Below, one piece after another: positions 34,693 through 43,860 of a stretch of DNA of 64,000 nt. The notes under the pieces are model-generated. The model worked only from the letters and a program-made list of their open reading frames with translations, did no database searches and had not been told where the DNA came from. The DNA lies in assembly GCA_947626775.1 (NCBI GenBank), contig CANQTL010000007.1, positions 1-64,000 of the forward strand, given 5' to 3'. The stretch is from an uncultured Lachnospiraceae bacterium. Its GTDB lineage: Bacteria > Bacillota > Clostridia > Lachnospirales > Lachnospiraceae. The position numbers and the translations under genes are program-made. The number at the start of each line of letters is the position of its first letter. Position 1 is the stretch's first letter.

Positions 34693-36233
34693 GAACCAGA
34701 TATTTGAAAAGAAAACTGAAAAACTATGAAAAAGTGGCGTTATATGGAGCCGGACAGTTTGCCAAAGATTTTCTCAGACTTTTAAGAGACAATGACATTG
34801 CGGTCGATTTTTGCATTGTAACAGCATTTGAAAATGCTAATAAGAATTTAGATGGGATCCCGATTTGTTCAATTGAAGAATTCAAGAATATTCTTAAAAA
34901 TAATAAAATCTTGATCATTATAGCGACAACAAGGACTCATGTTAGCGCAATAGAATCTATATTAAGGAATTTTGGAATAGAGAACTATTTATTAGGAATA
35001 GATTGTATTTATTTGGAAACTGATCAATTGTCGAGTGGTACTGTTTATCAAGACAGCGAATTGATTGATCGAAGCAGAGAATGGGGAGAGGCTAATTACA
35101 AAAGCGATAATAAAGATAATAGCAGGCAGAAATATGATATTGCTTTTGTGGTTATACAATTTTCGCCTAGAGTGACAAAAATAGTCAAATCGTTAGACGA
35201 AAAGAATAAAAAAGTAGCTATACTTACAGATGAAAAAAATTATAAACAAGCTAGAACAGTCGTGTCTGTTTTGGAGAACTATGAAATAAGATTTTATAAA
35301 TGTGTAGAAGAGCTAATATTCTATTTAGAATCTTGGAAATATGAAGTGATGCATATTTTTTCACATCCGTGGGCTCCTTATATACCATATATGATTATTA
35401 GAATGAAGGATCATTTTGGAAAAATCGTATTTGAAAATTATGATGTCGCCAATGGGATGTACACAATATTTAGTGAGAACGAATTGGAAATAGAACGTTA
35501 TTGCATGGAGCATGCGGATGGTGTGTGTTGCAGAGGATTTGAAATGGAATATCTCATTAACAATTTGGGATTTCGTATTAATAAGCTGATTATTTTTATG
35601 GATTATTGCATGGGCGGTGAAATAAGATTTTATATTGAAAATAGAAAAAACGAGGATATATTGTCATTGTGTTACGTAGGAGGTATTTTCGCAGAAAATG
35701 AAAATATAGACTCTCCTTATTATTGCATCCCGGAACTGAGCAGAATGTGCGTAGATAATCAGTGCCATTTGCATATATATCCAAGTGTTTGGGATGAAAA
35801 AAGGTATGGGGGCTATATAGAACATGAAAAAACAAATCCATATTTTCATATCCATAAAACAATATCGTATGGAGAATTAATTGAAGAGATCTCTCAATAT
35901 GATTATGGGATTTTTGCGATAAAAAAGAAGTACATAGGAAATGCGAGCGATGGATATACAGAGAACAAACACATATATGCAGCCACTAATAAATTTTTTG
36001 ACTATCTTGATGCCGGTCTCCCTATCATAGCAGCGACACCAACTAAGTTAGTGGAGATGTTGGAAAAGGAAAACGTATTGCTAAAGTGGACTATAGAACA
36101 GTACGATTTTGAAAAATTAAGAGAATTTAAGCGTAAAGGAATTTATCGTGAAAATGTGAAAAAAGCAAAAAGTAAATTTTCAATTCATGTAAAAATTGAT
36201 GAGTTGATAGAATTTTATGAATCTTTGAAATGA
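34683..36233 (+). CDS. Glycosyltransferase-like protein with N-terminal Rossmann-like domain
   Basis: This protein has 516 aa. Residues about 15-110 are the recurring domain (VALYGAGQFAKDFLRLL, then LDGIPICSIEEF). Residues about 150-515 resemble a GT-B glycosyltransferase, with a NKFFDYLDAGLPIIAATPT loop near 437 of the kind that binds the sugar nucleotide in GT4 and related enzymes. The donor and acceptor are unknown. The GTG start overlaps the upstream gene. An untranslated stretch with an IS200 relic follows. Confidence 0.75.
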   Translation: MLLRTRYLKRKLKNYEKVALYGAGQFAKDFLRLLRDNDIAVDFCIVTAFENANKNLDGIPICSIEEFKNILKNNKILIIIATTRTHVSAIESILRNFGIENYLLGIDCIYLETDQLSSGTVYQDSELIDRSREWGEANYKSDNKDNSRQKYDIAFVVIQFSPRVTKIVKSLDEKNKKVAILTDEKNYKQARTVVSVLENYEIRFYKCVEELIFYLESWKYEVMHIFSHPWAPYIPYMIIRMKDHFGKIVFENYDVANGMYTIFSENELEIERYCMEHADGVCCRGFEMEYLINNLGFRINKLIIFMDYCMGGEIRFYIENRKNEDILSLCYVGGIFAENENIDSPYYCIPELSRMCVDNQCHLHIYPSVWDEKRYGGYIEHEKTNPYFHIHKTISYGELIEEISQYDYGIFAIKKKYIGNASDGYTENKHIYAATNKFFDYLDAGLPIIAATPTKLVEMLEKENVLLKWTIEQYDFEKLREFKRKGIYRENVKKAKSKFSIHVKIDELIEFYESLK

Positions 36234-36244
36234 AAAGTCAATCT

Positions 36245-36676
36245 CTAGCTATGCTAGGAAAAATAGAGTGACGGGAAACAGTGAGGATATCAATCAATAA
36301 AATTCTCTTATTTTGAGATGATGTACGAGAGATAATAAGTACGTTATGCAGATACAAAATGTGGATACCATAACGGGAGCAGTATGCGCCGAGCGTGTAC
36401 ATTTAGACGTGGCAATACCGCTGAAGATAAGCATATCGAATTTCATGTGGGTATCTGAAGGGGAAAAGCATATTAATGGTTTATGACGGGCATCCTGAGC
36501 TGAAAATCAAGCGGGATAAAACATTCTGCAAGAGGATATTACGTTGAGACAATCGATAATGTTACAGATGGAGCAGTATAGAAGTATATAAAAGAGCACG
36601 CAGAAGAATCTGGAAAAGAAGATTCCAGAAGTACCGCTTTATGGGGCGATCAGTAGCATAGCTCTTTAGAGAGCTA
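36245..36676 (+). mobile_element. Decayed IS200/IS605-type element (tnpA relic with end hairpins)
   Basis: The intergenic region 36234-36765 holds a broken Y1 transposase. Frames around 36390-36650 read fragments such as LDVAIPLKISISNFMW, then RHPELKIKRDK, then YIKEHAEESGKEDSRSTAL. These match the C-terminal half of IS200 TnpA but are interrupted by stops and shifts. Small hairpins lie at 36245-36257 (CTAGC-TAT-GCTAG) and 36659-36676 (TAGCTCT-TTAG-AGAGCTA), as expected for the ends of such elements. It cannot be active. Confidence 0.65.
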
Positions 36677-36765
36677 ATGATATATCACTATTCGAAGTGG
36701 TGTTTGATAACTCTGCACACCACAGTGATGATAAGAATCTAGACAAGAGAAGGGGATAGAAAGGG

Positions 36766-37857
36766 ATGAAGAAGGAGTTTGGCATGATAATTCCAAATGA
36801 TTCATTTTGGGTGGAAGATGATGATATATGGTTTGTCAGCAGATATGAAAATGAATTGTACAGAGGAAGGCTGTCAACAGGAGCTTGCGAGTATGTCGCG
36901 GCAATACCGGTGAATAATGCAGATACATACAGGGGGACGCCCAACTGCATAAAGTATAATGAATACATTGTATGCCTTCCGGATACAGGGGCACATATAT
37001 TGATATATGACTTAAAACAGAAAGAATTCAGCAAAATTGAGATCCAGAATCCGAATTCTGTACGGTTGGTAATCATCGGTGCCATGAAATTGGATAGCAG
37101 GGTATTGTGGGCATGGTCGATTGGACTACAGCGCTTGATTGAGTTAGATTTGGAAACTGGGAATATAGGGGACTATTATGCGGTTTCCGAAGATATGGAG
37201 GAGATTTTTGGAGTTCAAGGTACTGTTGCGGAACAGAGTATATATTTATCCTCAATAAAACACAAGACATTATATGAGTTTAATACAGAAACGAGAAAAA
37301 CAACAAAATATCCGCTTTCTGGTATTAGCGAAGGGATAAATACGATTTGTTACGATGGCTGTTTTTTTTGGTTTTCCGGATTCGATGAATGCATATATAA
37401 ATGGAATAAAGAAACGAGAGAATTAAGCTGTTATAAAAATTTCCCGACTGAATTTGAAGTCAATGGAAAGGGAAATAAGCCACTTTTTAATAAAAGCTTA
37501 TGTGTGAATGAATACATCTGCTTCATACCCTGGAATTACACGGAAACAGTGTGCAACAGAGTTTTATTTATAAATAAACATGATTATCAAATGAAAGTGG
37601 TACGGCTTTATAGCAAAGGTGATAGTGGAACTGGAATTTATATATTGGAATATGTGAAAGAAGACAGATATGTCGGGATACATTATGCGCACAATGATTA
37701 TATTTCAGAGATAGATACCGAGACTTTTGAGATAAGAGAAAAAAGGTTGAAATTCTCCGTTGATAATTATACCAAGATTATGAAGGCTAAGATAGAAACG
37801 GGGAATATTTTAACAGAAAAAAATGACGCAGATTTACCGGCATTTTTAAGTCTGTGA
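36766..37857 (+). CDS. Hypothetical beta-propeller-like protein
   Basis: This protein of 363 aa has no family I can name. It shows repeated blades of about 45-50 residues with aromatic and Asp/Asn-rich turns (SFWVEDDDIWFVSRYENELY, HILIYDLKQKEFSKI, ECIYKWNKETRELSCY), suggesting a beta-propeller. There is no signal peptide or membrane segment. SD agaagggg precedes the ATG. It follows the IS200 relic and is AT-rich like the rest of the cassette. It might bind a glycan or another cluster protein. Confidence 0.65.
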   Translation: MKKEFGMIIPNDSFWVEDDDIWFVSRYENELYRGRLSTGACEYVAAIPVNNADTYRGTPNCIKYNEYIVCLPDTGAHILIYDLKQKEFSKIEIQNPNSVRLVIIGAMKLDSRVLWAWSIGLQRLIELDLETGNIGDYYAVSEDMEEIFGVQGTVAEQSIYLSSIKHKTLYEFNTETRKTTKYPLSGISEGINTICYDGCFFWFSGFDECIYKWNKETRELSCYKNFPTEFEVNGKGNKPLFNKSLCVNEYICFIPWNYTETVCNRVLFINKHDYQMKVVRLYSKGDSGTGIYILEYVKEDRYVGIHYAHNDYISEIDTETFEIREKRLKFSVDNYTKIMKAKIETGNILTEKNDADLPAFLSL

Positions 37858-37904
37858 TGAAATGTCGGTGTAATACAGAAAAGCGAGGAGGAAATAGCAA
37901 AAAT

Positions 37905-38918
37905 ATGAAAGAAAAAGTAATAATTTATGGAGCGGGGAATACAGGAAAGTCAGCTTATTATGGACTCCGAAACCGATATGATGTGCTGTTTTTTATAGAC
38001 AGCGATAAGAATATCTGGGGGGGGGCCATAGATGGCAAAAAAATATGTCCACCCGAAGTATTGCGGGATTATCCCGACACCAAGCTGGTCATCGCCAGTA
38101 TATATCACGCCGAGATTTTAAAACAGGTAAGTAAATATAGGAAATCAAATATTCTGATATATGGAGTTCAGTGTGATGCCGTGCTTGACGATGGGATAGC
38201 AGAGCAGTTGGATGTGCGTACGATAGATTTAGGAGAATTTTTGGGCAGAGACAGAAAAATAAAATTAAAAGAATTGACATTTATAATTGGAGGCTCAGGT
38301 GTGCTTGATTATGCTTTCCTTCATGCGGTCGCGGAAAAATATTGTTGCAAAAAGTATATGGAAATAGGCACATATATAGGCGAGAGCATCAATATAATGA
38401 CAGATTGCTGTGATGAGTTATATAGTATTACGGCGTCGGAAGATTCGCCTTACGGTGCAAGAGCATGGTGTAAGGATATAGGAATACCATATTTCGCAAA
38501 TAGATTGGTATACAGCAATAAAATAAAGCAATATTTAGTGGAGAATTCAAAGAGCTTTGATTTTTCTGTTTTGCCTGATGATATAGATTTATTTTTTATT
38601 GACGGTGATCACAGATATGAGGGTGTATATAATGACACAAAGAATGTATTTTCAATAAAAAAGAAAAATGCAATTGTAGTGTGGCACGACTTTAGAATAG
38701 GGAATGCATATCGAACGGAAGTAGTGCACGCGGTTAGAGATGCAGTCGGTGATGATTTTAAAAATGTGTATGTGACGAATAATAATATATGTGGAATCTA
38801 TATCCCTGAAGATTTACAGGAAGGGATTCTGTGTAAAAAGACGGATTATGAAGAAAACATACCATTGTATACATATGACACGGAGTTAAAAGTGAGTGTC
38901 AGGATGAAAGAATCGTAA
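37905..38918 (+). CDS. SAM-dependent methyltransferase with N-terminal Rossmann-like domain and poly-G tract
   Basis: This protein has 337 aa. The recurring domain at about residues 1-95 (VIIYGAGNTGKSAYYGL, FFIDSDKNIWGG) contains the G9 run, so a slip would remove nearly the whole protein. The C-terminal part is a class I methyltransferase of the Methyltransf_24 kind (YMEIGTYIGESINI, LFFIDGDHRYEGVYND). The ATG at 37905 is rather far (13 bases) from SD gaggagg, and an upstream in-frame ATG at 37854 overlaps the previous gene by 4 bases; either could be used. Confidence 0.83.
   Translation: MKEKVIIYGAGNTGKSAYYGLRNRYDVLFFIDSDKNIWGGAIDGKKICPPEVLRDYPDTKLVIASIYHAEILKQVSKYRKSNILIYGVQCDAVLDDGIAEQLDVRTIDLGEFLGRDRKIKLKELTFIIGGSGVLDYAFLHAVAEKYCCKKYMEIGTYIGESINIMTDCCDELYSITASEDSPYGARAWCKDIGIPYFANRLVYSNKIKQYLVENSKSFDFSVLPDDIDLFFIDGDHRYEGVYNDTKNVFSIKKKNAIVVWHDFRIGNAYRTEVVHAVRDAVGDDFKNVYVTNNNICGIYIPEDLQEGILCKKTDYEENIPLYTYDTELKVSVRMKES
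38017..38025 (+). repeat. Poly-G tract (G9) in the methyltransferase gene
   Basis: Nine G encode the end of Trp, then Gly-Gly and the first base of Ala. The frame is open here. Confidence 0.95.
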
Positions 38919-38932
38919 AAACGAAATGGCAC

Positions 38933-40241
38933 CTTGGCAATTTCATACTTTATATCAGGAAAAGGAAGAAGCAGTACCTGAAAAACGCTTGCAATTCCTA
39001 TATACATCTGCTATAGTGTAGCTATCGGCAGCGGTCTTGCTGCCGGAAATCTTTTGGCACATGGATAGTTCTCATATTCAGAGTAAGTATCCCAGCGAAA
39101 GAAGCAGACAACAGTATAACAGAGCGTGGGACAAGCATAAGCGGTGCAGCAGCAGGCAGTCATTTTAGAAAGAGGCAGTATAAGCCGGTCTTCCAGTCAA
39201 CGGGTATCTCTGTTCCCATGCGGAAAGAGAGGGCAGATTGACAAAAGAGACACGAAAAACCATTGTAAAAACCGTCGGACCATCGTATAATAAGGACAGA
39301 CGGAAAGCCGGAGACGAGGGACTGAAGACATTTAAAGAACTGACCCTCGCCGACCGCTTCATCTTCTATAAGGTGATGCAGGATGCGGCGCTGTGTAAGC
39401 GGCTCCTGGAGATGATCCTGGGTCTGGAGATTGAGCGCATCGAATATCTGGAGGGCGAGAAGACCATCGAAGTCCGAAATGACGCCAAAGGCATCCGTTT
39501 GGATATCTACGTGAAAGACGAGGAAGCCACCATTTACAACGTGGAGATGCAGGCGGCGCATGCGGCGAATCTGCCGCAGCGAAGCCGGTACTACCAGAAT
39601 CTGATTGATGTGGATCTGCTGGGGCGGGGCGTAGACTACCGCCTGCTCAACCGGAGTTTTGTGATCTTCATCTGTATGGAGGATATCTTTCATAAAGGCA
39701 GACACATATATACCTTTGAAAACAGATGTCGAGAGGATAAGGAATTATCCCTCGGCGATGGCGCGGTAAAGATTTTTCTGAATCCTTATTCGGAGATGAA
39801 TGACGTTACGCCAGAATTGAAGCGTTTTCTGAAGTATCTGGCGGAAGGGACGGCGACAGACGAGTATACGAGAAAGTTGGTGGAAGCAGTGGAGACAGCG
39901 AAGAGAGATCCGAGATTGATGGTGGAATATATGTCGTACTATGCGGATCAGGCGGACCACAGGGCGGAACTGGAGGAAAGTCTTGAAGAAGGCAGAAAAA
40001 AGGGGAGAGAAGAGGGAATTCAATCTTTCATTCATATGAGCCGGAAATGTGGAATCGCGAGAGAAATCGTTGAGGAAAATCTTGCGGAGGAATACCAGAT
40101 TTCTCTCAAAGAAGCTGCCGAGAAGGTGAAGCGTTATTGGGATTGAGAAGACTCGGCAGACGACGGAACATGAACAACTGAATAATAAGAAATTTTCAGA
40201 ACTCCTGATATAAAGTGTGAGATTAGCTTTATATCAGGAGT
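38933..40241. mobile_element. Rpn-type element bracketed by inverted repeats
   Basis: A left repeat (38938-38960, CAATTTCATACTTTATATCA then GGA) and the reverse complement of a right repeat (40202-40226) agree at 16 of the inner 17 bases, so the Rpn nuclease gene between them is bracketed like a transposon. Between the left repeat and the gene (38961-39237) I see no gene. The right repeat also forms the stem of a terminator. No target-site duplication was identified with confidence. Confidence 0.5.
39238..40146 (+). CDS. Rpn-family PD-(D/E)XK nuclease/putative transposase
   Basis: This protein of 302 aa belongs to the recombination-promoting nuclease group. The N-terminal FIFYKVMQDAALCKRLLE is followed by the catalytic core RLDIYVKDEEATIYNVEMQA (Asp, then Glu-x-Gln, near residues 82-101). 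The C-terminus is charged and helical, with a Glu/Lys-rich stretch (LEESLEEGRKKGREEG). Such genes are common as multicopy mobile genes in Lachnospiraceae. The gene is GC-richer than its neighbours, consistent with a later insertion. The start is TTG 39238 after SD gagagggc. Confidence 0.88.
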   Translation: MTKETRKTIVKTVGPSYNKDRRKAGDEGLKTFKELTLADRFIFYKVMQDAALCKRLLEMILGLEIERIEYLEGEKTIEVRNDAKGIRLDIYVKDEEATIYNVEMQAAHAANLPQRSRYYQNLIDVDLLGRGVDYRLLNRSFVIFICMEDIFHKGRHIYTFENRCREDKELSLGDGAVKIFLNPYSEMNDVTPELKRFLKYLAEGTATDEYTRKLVEAVETAKRDPRLMVEYMSYYADQADHRAELEESLEEGRKKGREEGIQSFIHMSRKCGIAREIVEENLAEEYQISLKEAAEKVKRYWD

Positions 40242-40246
40242 TTTTT
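40201..40246 (+). terminator. Strong hairpin terminator after the Rpn gene
   Basis: A perfect 15-bp stem (40201-40215 with 40227-40241) with an 11-base loop is followed by TTTTT. It may work in both directions. Confidence 0.88.
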
Positions 40247-40344
40247 GTGCAGAAAAGAACTGCAAAGACAGAAATAGACTGTGATGTAAAGGACAGCAAG
40301 GACTTTGAGATGAAAAGAATGCTATAGAGGAGAAGGTGGTAATA

Positions 40345-41415
40345 ATGAGATATGCATTGATTGGTTGTGGAAGAATTTCACCGAATCATATTGCAGCAGC
40401 ACGAAATAACGGACTGGAGCTTGTGTCTATATGTGATATTAACCCTTCTTGTATGGAAGATAAGACGCTGAAGTTTAAACTGGGCGCCGAGGTCAGACAG
40501 TACACAGATTATAAGCAAATGGTCGAAACAGAGAATCCGGAACTTGTGGCAATATGCACGGAAAGCGGCAAGCATGCGGAGATTGCTTTATTCTGCATAG
40601 AGCATGGCTGTAACTGTATTATTGAAAAACCAATCGCCTTATCTATTGCGGATGCGGATGCCATTATTGCTGCGTCAATTAAGTATCATGTGAAAGTATG
40701 TGCATGTCATCAGAATCGATTTAATAAGGCGGTTCAGATAATACGTGAAGCGATTGATATGAATCGTTTTGGAAAATTGTTTTACGGTACAGCGCATATA
40801 CGTTGGTGTAGAGACAGAGAGTACTATGATAGAGCCCTTTGGCGTGGGACATGGGCGCAGGATGGTGGTGCCCTTATGAATCAGTGTATCCATAATATTG
40901 ATCTTTTGCGGTGGATGATGGGAAATGAAATTGATGAAGTTGTGGGTATGACGGATCGGCTTAACCATAGCTATATAGAAGCAGAAGATGTTGGAATGGC
41001 CTTAATAAAATTCAAAAATGGCAGTTATGGAATCGTTGAGGGAACAACAGATATATATCCGAGAAATCTTGAAGAAACTTTATATATATTTGGAGAAAAG
41101 GGAACAGTCAAAGCGGGCGGTCAATCAGTCAATATCATAGAAGAATGGAGTTTTTCGGATCTTCTTGATGTTTCGGAGGAAGTTAAAGCGAGATTTCACG
41201 AAAATCCCCCGAATGTATATGGATATGGTCATACACCGCTTTATGCTGACATGATAAATGCTGTGAAGCATGATAGGCAGCCATATGTAACTGCGATGGA
41301 CGGGAAAAGGGCATTAGAACTTGTGCTTGCAATATATAAGTCTGCTGCAGACGGGTGTAGTGTTAAGTTCCCCCTGAGAGAATGTTCCACTTTGGATTTT
41401 CAAGGAAGGTTTTAA
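40345..41415 (+). CDS. Gfo/Idh/MocA-type oxidoreductase (WlbA/WbpB-like)
   Basis: This is an NAD-dependent sugar oxidoreductase of 356 aa. It has YALIGCGRISPNHIAA at the N-terminus, the EKPIALS Lys motif near residue 95 and GGALMNQCIHNIDLL (catalytic His/Asp region) near 175. These resemble WlbA/WbpB, which oxidise UDP-GlcNAc-uronic acid at C3. An acetyltransferase like WlbB (43210) and an aminotransferase like WlbC (44568) lie within 4 kb, so the three-step route to a 2,3-diamino-uronic acid is plausible. ATG 40345 follows SD agaaggtgg. Confidence 0.88.
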   Translation: MRYALIGCGRISPNHIAAARNNGLELVSICDINPSCMEDKTLKFKLGAEVRQYTDYKQMVETENPELVAICTESGKHAEIALFCIEHGCNCIIEKPIALSIADADAIIAASIKYHVKVCACHQNRFNKAVQIIREAIDMNRFGKLFYGTAHIRWCRDREYYDRALWRGTWAQDGGALMNQCIHNIDLLRWMMGNEIDEVVGMTDRLNHSYIEAEDVGMALIKFKNGSYGIVEGTTDIYPRNLEETLYIFGEKGTVKAGGQSVNIIEEWSFSDLLDVSEEVKARFHENPPNVYGYGHTPLYADMINAVKHDRQPYVTAMDGKRALELVLAIYKSAADGCSVKFPLRECSTLDFQGRF

Positions 41416-41444
41416 TACTATTATCTTAAATGGAGGTAGAAATC

Positions 41445-42191
41445 TTGAGATTTACATATGACAGTTATTATTCGTTGTTATTGCTTATAAAAGAGAGTGG
41501 ATATGAATTCGCAAATTTTGATGACTGGGAAGGGAAAAAACAGTGTGTAGTGTTGCGCCATGATATAGATTATGACATATCGAAAGCGGTAGAAATGGCT
41601 GAAATTGAGAAAAACGAAGATGTAAAAAGCACGTATTTTTTGCTTGTATCGAGTGGATTATATAATATTCACTCAAAGGAAAGCCGGAAAAAAATAAGAC
41701 ATATAATTGACTGTGGACATAGTATAGGACTTCATTTTGACGAAGGAGCATATACAACTGAAGAATATAGGGAGGGGATATTGAACAAAATACTCTGTGA
41801 AGCAAGTATTTTGGAAAACGCTATTGGTCAGTCGATAAATATTGTTTCCATGCATAGACCGAGTCGTGAAATATTGGAAAAGAATCTGAAAATACCAGGA
41901 ATGATAAATGCATACGATAATACTTTTTTTAAAAAATTTAAATATATATCAGATTCAAGGAGAAATTGGCGGGAATCTGTAGAAGAGATTATTACATCAG
42001 GAAAATATGAAAGACTACAAATACTCACACATGCGTTTTGGTATATGGAGGAGGAAAAGAATTTGCATGACACAATCAAGGATTTCATAGGTTCGGCGAA
42101 CATACAACGTTATGGTATATATAAAGATAATTTTACAAATTTGGAGTCAGTAGTGAAATTTGAAGAAATTGCTGATGAAGGGCAGTGCTAA
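41445..42191 (+). CDS. Polysaccharide-deacetylase-like protein
   Basis: This protein of 248 aa has a NodB-like fold. It carries the metal-binding RHDIDYD near residue 40, a GHSIGLHFDEGAY segment near 94 and MHRPSRE near 142, as in short cytoplasmic carbohydrate deacetylases of O-antigen clusters. There is no signal peptide, so it would act on a sugar intermediate in the cytoplasm. TTG 41445 is 7 bases after SD ggaggt, and the ATG at 41430 sits on the SD and is unlikely. Confidence 0.75.
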   Translation: MRFTYDSYYSLLLLIKESGYEFANFDDWEGKKQCVVLRHDIDYDISKAVEMAEIEKNEDVKSTYFLLVSSGLYNIHSKESRKKIRHIIDCGHSIGLHFDEGAYTTEEYREGILNKILCEASILENAIGQSINIVSMHRPSREILEKNLKIPGMINAYDNTFFKKFKYISDSRRNWRESVEEIITSGKYERLQILTHAFWYMEEEKNLHDTIKDFIGSANIQRYGIYKDNFTNLESVVKFEEIADEGQC

Positions 42192-42198
42192 TGACATT

Positions 42199-43149
42199 AT
42201 GGATAGAGATGTGAAAACGGTAAGTATAAAACAAATTATCAAATTATTAGGCAATTTGGGAATTGAGTTTGAAATAAGTGTAGATGAAAATGAAACTATT
42301 GTAGGATTTTCGCCTGTTGAACAGTATCGTGAGGGTACGATTACATGGATAAAAAATATGCAGAGATACTGGAGAATAGACGAAAATGCAAAGAAAGAAG
42401 TCATAGAACCTAAACTGATTGTTGTTGATTCGGATGTAAGTGAAGTGTGTGGTTGGAAAAATAAATTAGTAGTCAAAAATCCGAAATATGTTTTTTATTT
42501 GATATTGAAAGAATTCTTTGCAAATAAAAGTATTGTTGGGATTGGTAAAGGAAGCATAATTAGTGAATCGGTAATCTTAGGGGACAATGTGTCAATAGGT
42601 AGCGGTTGCGTCGTTGAAGATGATGTATGTATTGGAAACAATACAAAAATATATCATAATGTTGTGTTGCGTAGCGGAACAGTGATAGGAAAAAATTGTG
42701 TGATAAAGTCATGTACAGTTATTGGAGAAGAAGGCTATGGCTATAGTGAAAGTGGGGAAGGAAATGGCTGGTTTCACGTTCCACATTTTGGAAAGGTTGT
42801 GGTAGGAGATGAGGTTGAAATAGGTTCTAATTGCAGCATTGATTGTGGAACAATAGAGAATACAATTATAGGAAATGGAACCAAAATTGATAATTTGGTT
42901 CATATAGCGCATAATGCCATAATTGGAGAATACGTTCGGGTAGTGGCAGGAACTGTTATTTGCGGAAGTTCTCACATTAAAGACAGGGTGTATATAGCGC
43001 CGGGAGGAATCATTAAAAATCAGATAAAGATTGAGGAAAATAGCATTATTGGAATGGGGACTGTTGTATTAGAGAATGTCCCAAAGGGAAAAGTTTTGGT
43101 TGGAATGCCGGCAAGAGTTTTAAGGGATGTTGGTAAAGAAGATTTATAA
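42199..43149 (+). CDS. LpxD-like hexapeptide acyltransferase
   Basis: This protein of 316 aa has an N-terminal uridine-binding-like domain (GFSPVEQYREGTITWIKN) and a long left-handed beta-helix from about residue 105 to 300 (VILGDNVSIGSGCVVED, GNGTKIDNLVHIAHNAIIGE with the catalytic-type His). It resembles UDP-3-O-acylglucosamine N-acyltransferase. In a Gram-positive cluster it more likely N-acylates an aminosugar nucleotide than builds lipid A. The start is uncertain: ATG 42175 and ATG 42199 are both possible. Confidence 0.83.
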   Translation: MDRDVKTVSIKQIIKLLGNLGIEFEISVDENETIVGFSPVEQYREGTITWIKNMQRYWRIDENAKKEVIEPKLIVVDSDVSEVCGWKNKLVVKNPKYVFYLILKEFFANKSIVGIGKGSIISESVILGDNVSIGSGCVVEDDVCIGNNTKIYHNVVLRSGTVIGKNCVIKSCTVIGEEGYGYSESGEGNGWFHVPHFGKVVVGDEVEIGSNCSIDCGTIENTIIGNGTKIDNLVHIAHNAIIGEYVRVVAGTVICGSSHIKDRVYIAPGGIIKNQIKIEENSIIGMGTVVLENVPKGKVLVGMPARVLRDVGKEDL

Positions 43150-43209
43150 AGCGCCGTTATTTTAATAAAGTGGAAAGTAGAATGCTGGCTTATTTAGAGG
43201 AGTTTTAAG

Positions 43210-43857
43210 ATGAGATACTATGTACACGAAAGCAGTTATATTGATGATGATGTGCAAATTGGGGAAGAAACGAAAATATGGCATTTCTGTCATATCCAGA
43301 GTGGCGCGAGGATAGGGAAAAACTGTACGATAGGTCAAGGTGTAAATGTATCTAATAATGTGAAAATAGGAAATGGATGCAAAATACAAAACAATGTCTC
43401 AATATATGAAGGGGTAGAATTGGAAGATAATGTGTTTTGCGGTCCGTCCATGGTATTTACAAATGATTTGATGCCGCGTGCAGAGTACCCAAAAGAGAAA
43501 AGTAAATATAAAAAGACACTGGTACGTCGTGGAGCGACAATTGGAGCTAATGCGACAATAGTATGTAATCATGAAATTGGAAGCTATTGTACTATAGCGG
43601 CGGGCGCTGTTGTGACAACTGACATACTTCCTTATGCACTGATGGCAGGAGTGCCGGCAAGACGGATCGGGTGGGTCTGTGAATGCGGACAAGTTCTGGA
43701 TGACAAATTATGCTGCCAAAGCTGTGGAAAAGAATATGAAAAAACAGAAAAACAGGGTATTAGGTTAAGAAAAGACCTTAGATGTACAGGGGGGGGGTTG
43801 TATGCCCGAGTGATTGAATTTGCAGCCTTGCTGTTCCATGAAAGTGAGGCGGCGTGA
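43210..43857 (+). CDS. WlbB/WbpD-type N-acetyltransferase
   Basis: This is a hexapeptide acetyltransferase of 215 aa, with [20 protein letters not shown] near residue 23 and the typical [12 protein letters not shown] loop, then [20 protein letters not shown]. The motifs fit the enzyme that acetylates the 3-amino group of UDP-GlcNAc3N-uronic acid. A zinc-ribbon-like tail ([15 protein letters not shown]) follows. A G9 run lies near the very C-terminus (residues about 194-196), after the expected natural end of the family. The current frame stops 3 bases before the next gene. Confidence 0.88.
   Translation: MRYYVHESSYIDDDVQIGEETKIWHFCHIQSGARIGKNCTIGQGVNVSNNVKIGNGCKIQNNVSIYEGVELEDNVFCGPSMVFTNDLMPRAEYPKEKSKYKKTLVRRGATIGANATIVCNHEIGSYCTIAAGAVVTTDILPYALMAGVPARRIGWVCECGQVLDDKLCCQSCGKEYEKTEKQGIRLRKDLRCTGGGLYARVIEFAALLFHESEAA
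43789..43797 (+). repeat. Poly-G tract (G9) at the end of the acetyltransferase gene
   Basis: Nine G encode Gly-Gly-Gly. With G9 translation ends at 43857, next to the ATG at 43861. With G8 it would end at 43813 and with G10 at 43817. Confidence 0.95.
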
Positions 43858-43860
43858 TAA

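Noticed and set aside
38961-39237. Possible decayed gene between the left repeat and the Rpn start
   Set aside because: Short open stretches exist but no recognisable protein motif could be followed across stops, so no gene is called.
42199-43149. LpxD-like protein as evidence for lipid A and a Gram-negative host
   Set aside because: No LpxA, LpxC or LpxB is present. The surrounding genes, promoters and families are those of Firmicutes, and LpxD-like acyltransferases occur in Gram-positive glycan loci.
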